Shown here: positions 5,848 to 7,320 of the stretch, one piece after another
Position numbering within the stretch: the stretch's first letter is position 1
How the letters are laid out: every line of letters begins with the position of its first letter
Assembly: GCA_024276255.1 (NCBI GenBank)
Contig: JAJRXO010000130.1
Span: 1 to 7,320 of the forward strand
DNA: 7,320 nucleotides
Source of the DNA: Chloroflexota bacterium
GTDB lineage: Bacteria > Chloroflexota > Anaerolineae > J102
Direction of reading: 5' to 3'
Position numbers and translations under genes: made by a program
The notes under the pieces: generated by a model
Told to the model about the DNA's origin: nothing
Databases searched by the model: none
Seen by the model: the letters and a program-made list of their open reading frames with translations, nothing else

Positions 5848-7071
5848 CAATTTCGCGATTACAATCCCAAAAACGATGAAGCCGCTGCTCTGCGCATCTG
5901 GCGTGAGATCGGCTGGCTGGACAGAGACAAAGACCAAGCAGCCGTGGCCAAATTCCTGGCCGCGAGTCGGGCGCTGGTCGCCGAGCTCAATGGCGAACCC
6001 GAGTGCATGGCCACATCCATGCCTGGCGAACTGTGGTATCAGCAGGAAGATCTGACCTTCAGCGCCATCACCAGCGTGACCACCGGCCGGGTGGCTCGCA
6101 AGCAGGGGCTGGCGAAACGCCTGACGGCCCGGCTGATCGCCGCCGACGCGGCTGCAGGCACCCAGGTGGCCGGGTTGGGGATATTCGAGCAAGGTTTTTA
6201 CAATCTGCTGGGTTTCGGCAACGGCAGCTACGAGCACTGGATCGGCTTCGACCCGGCGCAGCTGCGCGTCAAGACGCCGAATCGCACTCCCTTGCGCCTG
6301 AGCGAAGAGGACAGCGAAGCCATCCACAGGGCCATGCTGCAACGACAGCGCCATCATGGTGGCATCCGTATCTTTCCCCTGGCCTACACGCAGGCCGAAT
6401 GTCGTTTCGGCGGCGAGGGCTTTGGCCTGGGATATAAAAATGACGAAGGGAAGCTCACGCATTTTCTGTGGTTTCAGGGCAAGGGCGAACATGGTCCGTA
6501 TCAGATCAACATGACAGCCTTTGAAAATGGCCAGCAATGGCTCGAATTGCTGGGGGTATTGAAATCCCTGGGTGATCAGATACGACTGGTACGCCTGCGC
6601 GAACCGGCAGGCGTGCAAATGCAGGATTTCCTGTCCCAACCTTTCCGCTACCGCCAGCTCACCAAAAACTCTCCCTACCAACAGAACAACCAGGCCACTT
6701 CCTACTGGCAGGCACGCGTGTGCGATGTGCCCGGATGCCTGGCCAAAACCCATTTACACGGCGAGACGCTGCGCTTCAACTTGCAGCTCAGTGATCCCAT
6801 CCGCCAGTACCTGCCTGCCGGGGGTCCCTGGCAGGGCGTGGCCGGCGAATACGTGGTCACGCTGGGGCCGGAATCCGCGGCAGAAACCGGTTACAGGCCC
6901 GAATTACCCACCATGATCACATCGGTAGGCACATGGACCCGATTATGGCTGGGCGTACTCCCGGCCAGTTCGCTGGCAGCTTACGCCGACCTGCAGGCTC
7001 CCCCCGAACTCCTCTCTGATCTCGATCGCCTTTTCTGCCTGCCCACGCCCCACTTTGGCTGGGATTTCTGA
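5845..7071 (+). CDS. Eis-like GNAT family N-acetyltransferase (GNAT plus SCP2-like C-terminal domain)
   Basis: The 408-residue protein has the size and layout of Eis-family acetyltransferases (about 400 residues). These have an N-terminal GNAT fold, a second GNAT-like fold and a C-terminal sterol-carrier-protein-like domain. The acetyl-CoA motif is visible as SVTTGRVARKQGLAKRL (77-93), with the R/Q-x-x-G-x-A core at 85-90, followed by EQGFYNLLGFGNGSYEH (115-131), the counterpart of the Eis '-IYgrFGYG-' segment. Y119 occupies the place of the Eis general-acid Tyr. The chain ends in Phe (GWDF), as Mycobacterium tuberculosis Eis does; there the terminal carboxylate acts in catalysis. No signal peptide or membrane segment is seen, so it is probably cytosolic. 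Eis proteins acetylate amines on aminoglycosides, peptides and proteins, but the substrate cannot be inferred here. The gap of 160 nt and its own RBS suggest it is not tightly coupled to gltB. Full-length Eis identity is not established. Confidence 0.8.
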   Translation: MQFRDYNPKNDEAAALRIWREIGWLDRDKDQAAVAKFLAASRALVAELNGEPECMATSMPGELWYQQEDLTFSAITSVTTGRVARKQGLAKRLTARLIAADAAAGTQVAGLGIFEQGFYNLLGFGNGSYEHWIGFDPAQLRVKTPNRTPLRLSEEDSEAIHRAMLQRQRHHGGIRIFPLAYTQAECRFGGEGFGLGYKNDEGKLTHFLWFQGKGEHGPYQINMTAFENGQQWLELLGVLKSLGDQIRLVRLREPAGVQMQDFLSQPFRYRQLTKNSPYQQNNQATSYWQARVCDVPGCLAKTHLHGETLRFNLQLSDPIRQYLPAGGPWQGVAGEYVVTLGPESAAETGYRPELPTMITSVGTWTRLWLGVLPASSLAAYADLQAPPELLSDLDRLFCLPTPHFGWDF

Positions 7072-7152
7072 GCAGGTGCCACGGGCGGTGGTCCGCCGAT
7101 AATGATGAAAATGATCTGTGCACATAGACCATCTGTAGCCCGGAAGACCAGA

Positions 7153-7175
7153 AAACCGGTAAACCGGTAAACCGG
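7153..7175. repeat. Tandem repeat of AAACCGGT, nearly three copies
   Basis: Two exact copies of AAACCGGT (7153-7160, 7161-7168) are followed by AAACCGG (7169-7175). Each copy holds the palindrome ACCGGT or part of it, and neighbouring CCGG units can form 4-bp hairpins with a TAAA loop. It lies upstream of the transposase start and may be part of the element's control region or RNA. Confidence 0.7.
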
Positions 7176-7212
7176 GGTGGGCGCCGCCAGGAGGGAAAGC
7201 AACTACTCATCA

Positions 7213-7233
7213 TATACTCTCTTTGACAGGAGG
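7213..7233 (+). promoter_or_regulatory. Possible -10 and strong RBS before the transposase
   Basis: TATACT (7213-7218) matches a -10 hexamer at 5 of 6 positions but no -35 lies 17 nt upstream. AGGAGG (7228-7233) is a near-perfect Shine-Dalgarno sequence 6 nt before ATG 7240 and fixes the start. A perfect TTGACA (7223-7228) also occurs but no -10 follows at the right distance. Confidence 0.5.
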
Positions 7234-7239
7234 CGAATC

Positions 7240-7320
7240 ATGAGTATCCGCATCATAGGCATAGATCTGGCCGTGAGCGCCAAACATACGGCCGCGATTT
7301 ACGACCCAGCCACGAATAGC
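7240..7320 (+). CDS. IS110-family transposase, N-terminal start (partial, runs off the right edge)
   Basis: ATG 7240 opens a frame that stays open to the last base, giving 27 residues: MSIRIIGIDLAVSAKH then TAAIYDPATNS. The IIGIDLA stretch with Asp9 is the first strand of the RuvC-like DEDD catalytic fold found at the N-terminus of IS110/IS1111 transposases, which also carry a C-terminal transposase_20 domain beyond this window. These enzymes move circular intermediates without terminal inverted repeats in most IS110-group members, guided by a bridge RNA. The strong RBS at 7228-7233 supports the start. Other RuvC-fold proteins, such as actin-like or Holliday-junction nuclease families, also begin with a GID motif, so the call depends on the sequence to the right. 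Confidence 0.7.
   Translation, partial: MSIRIIGIDLAVSAKHTAAIYDPATNS

Larger units (their letters stand above)
7072..7239 (+). other. Non-coding left flank of the IS110-like element, possible bridge RNA region
   Basis: This 168-nt gap contains no gene. It includes a 5-bp GC hairpin (GGCGG 7084-7088 with CCGCC 7093-7097), an 8-bp palindrome TGTGCACA (7117-7124), an AAACCGGT tandem repeat (7153-7175), and CCCGG (7139-7143) able to pair with CCGGG (7172-7176). In IS110-group elements the stretch before the transposase encodes the bridge RNA, which pairs with target and donor DNA; its length there is of this order. I cannot place the left end of the element, so the RNA call is inference only. Confidence 0.35.

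Noticed and set aside
5800..6753. 317-codon open frame on the minus strand opposite the acetyltransferase gene
   Set aside because: It runs antisense to a gene with clear family motifs, has no recognisable domain, and long antisense frames are common in GC-rich coding DNA.
7153..7175. CRISPR-type repeats
   Set aside because: The unit is 8 bp and directly tandem, with no spacers.

Overview
The window is GC-rich bacterial DNA carrying ordinary metabolic genes and the left flank of an insertion sequence. A futalosine-pathway-like gene, a dodecin, a bacterial-type glutamate synthase alpha subunit and an Eis-like acetyltransferase do not fix the taxon. The GltB N-terminus has the GLYDPRFE-DACG form common in many non-enteric bacteria rather than the E. 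coli form. My best guess is a GC-rich, non-enteric bacterium, possibly a proteobacterium; this is a weak inference.

Layout: (1) 2-292, the C-terminal end of a gene resembling chorismate dehydratase (MqnA family), cut by the left edge. (2) 293-497, an intergenic stretch with a 14-bp perfect palindrome, a 9-bp direct repeat and a weak hairpin followed by a T-run. (3) 536-742 on the minus strand, a 68-residue dodecin with a strong RBS, a good sigma-70-type promoter (TTTACA-17-TATGAT) and a strong intrinsic terminator. (4) 832-918, two divergent promoters set back to back. The rightward one (TAGACA-17-TATAAT) drives a leader of about 110 nt that contains a terminator-like hairpin with a T tract, followed by (5) gltB, 1035-5684, full length at 1549 residues. 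(6) 5685-5844, an intergenic region with a second TATAAT-centred palindrome and a very strong hairpin. (7) 5845-7071, an Eis-like GNAT acetyltransferase of 408 residues. (8) 7072-7239, non-coding DNA with an AAACCGGT tandem repeat, then (9) the first 27 codons of a probable IS110-family transposase running off the right edge.

Functionally, GltB is the central gene. It makes glutamate from glutamine and 2-oxoglutarate, but no gltD (NADPH-oxidising beta subunit) lies beside it, and the protein lacks the loop typical of ferredoxin-dependent enzymes, so a beta subunit should be encoded elsewhere. No obvious operon joins the genes: each appears to have its own promoter or RBS. The most interesting signals are regulatory or RNA-level: a possible attenuator in the gltB leader, dyads wrapped around two -10 elements, a dodecin lacking the usual flavin-stacking tryptophan, and the IS110 upstream region where a bridge RNA would be expected. 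I did not find an evident new multi-gene system.
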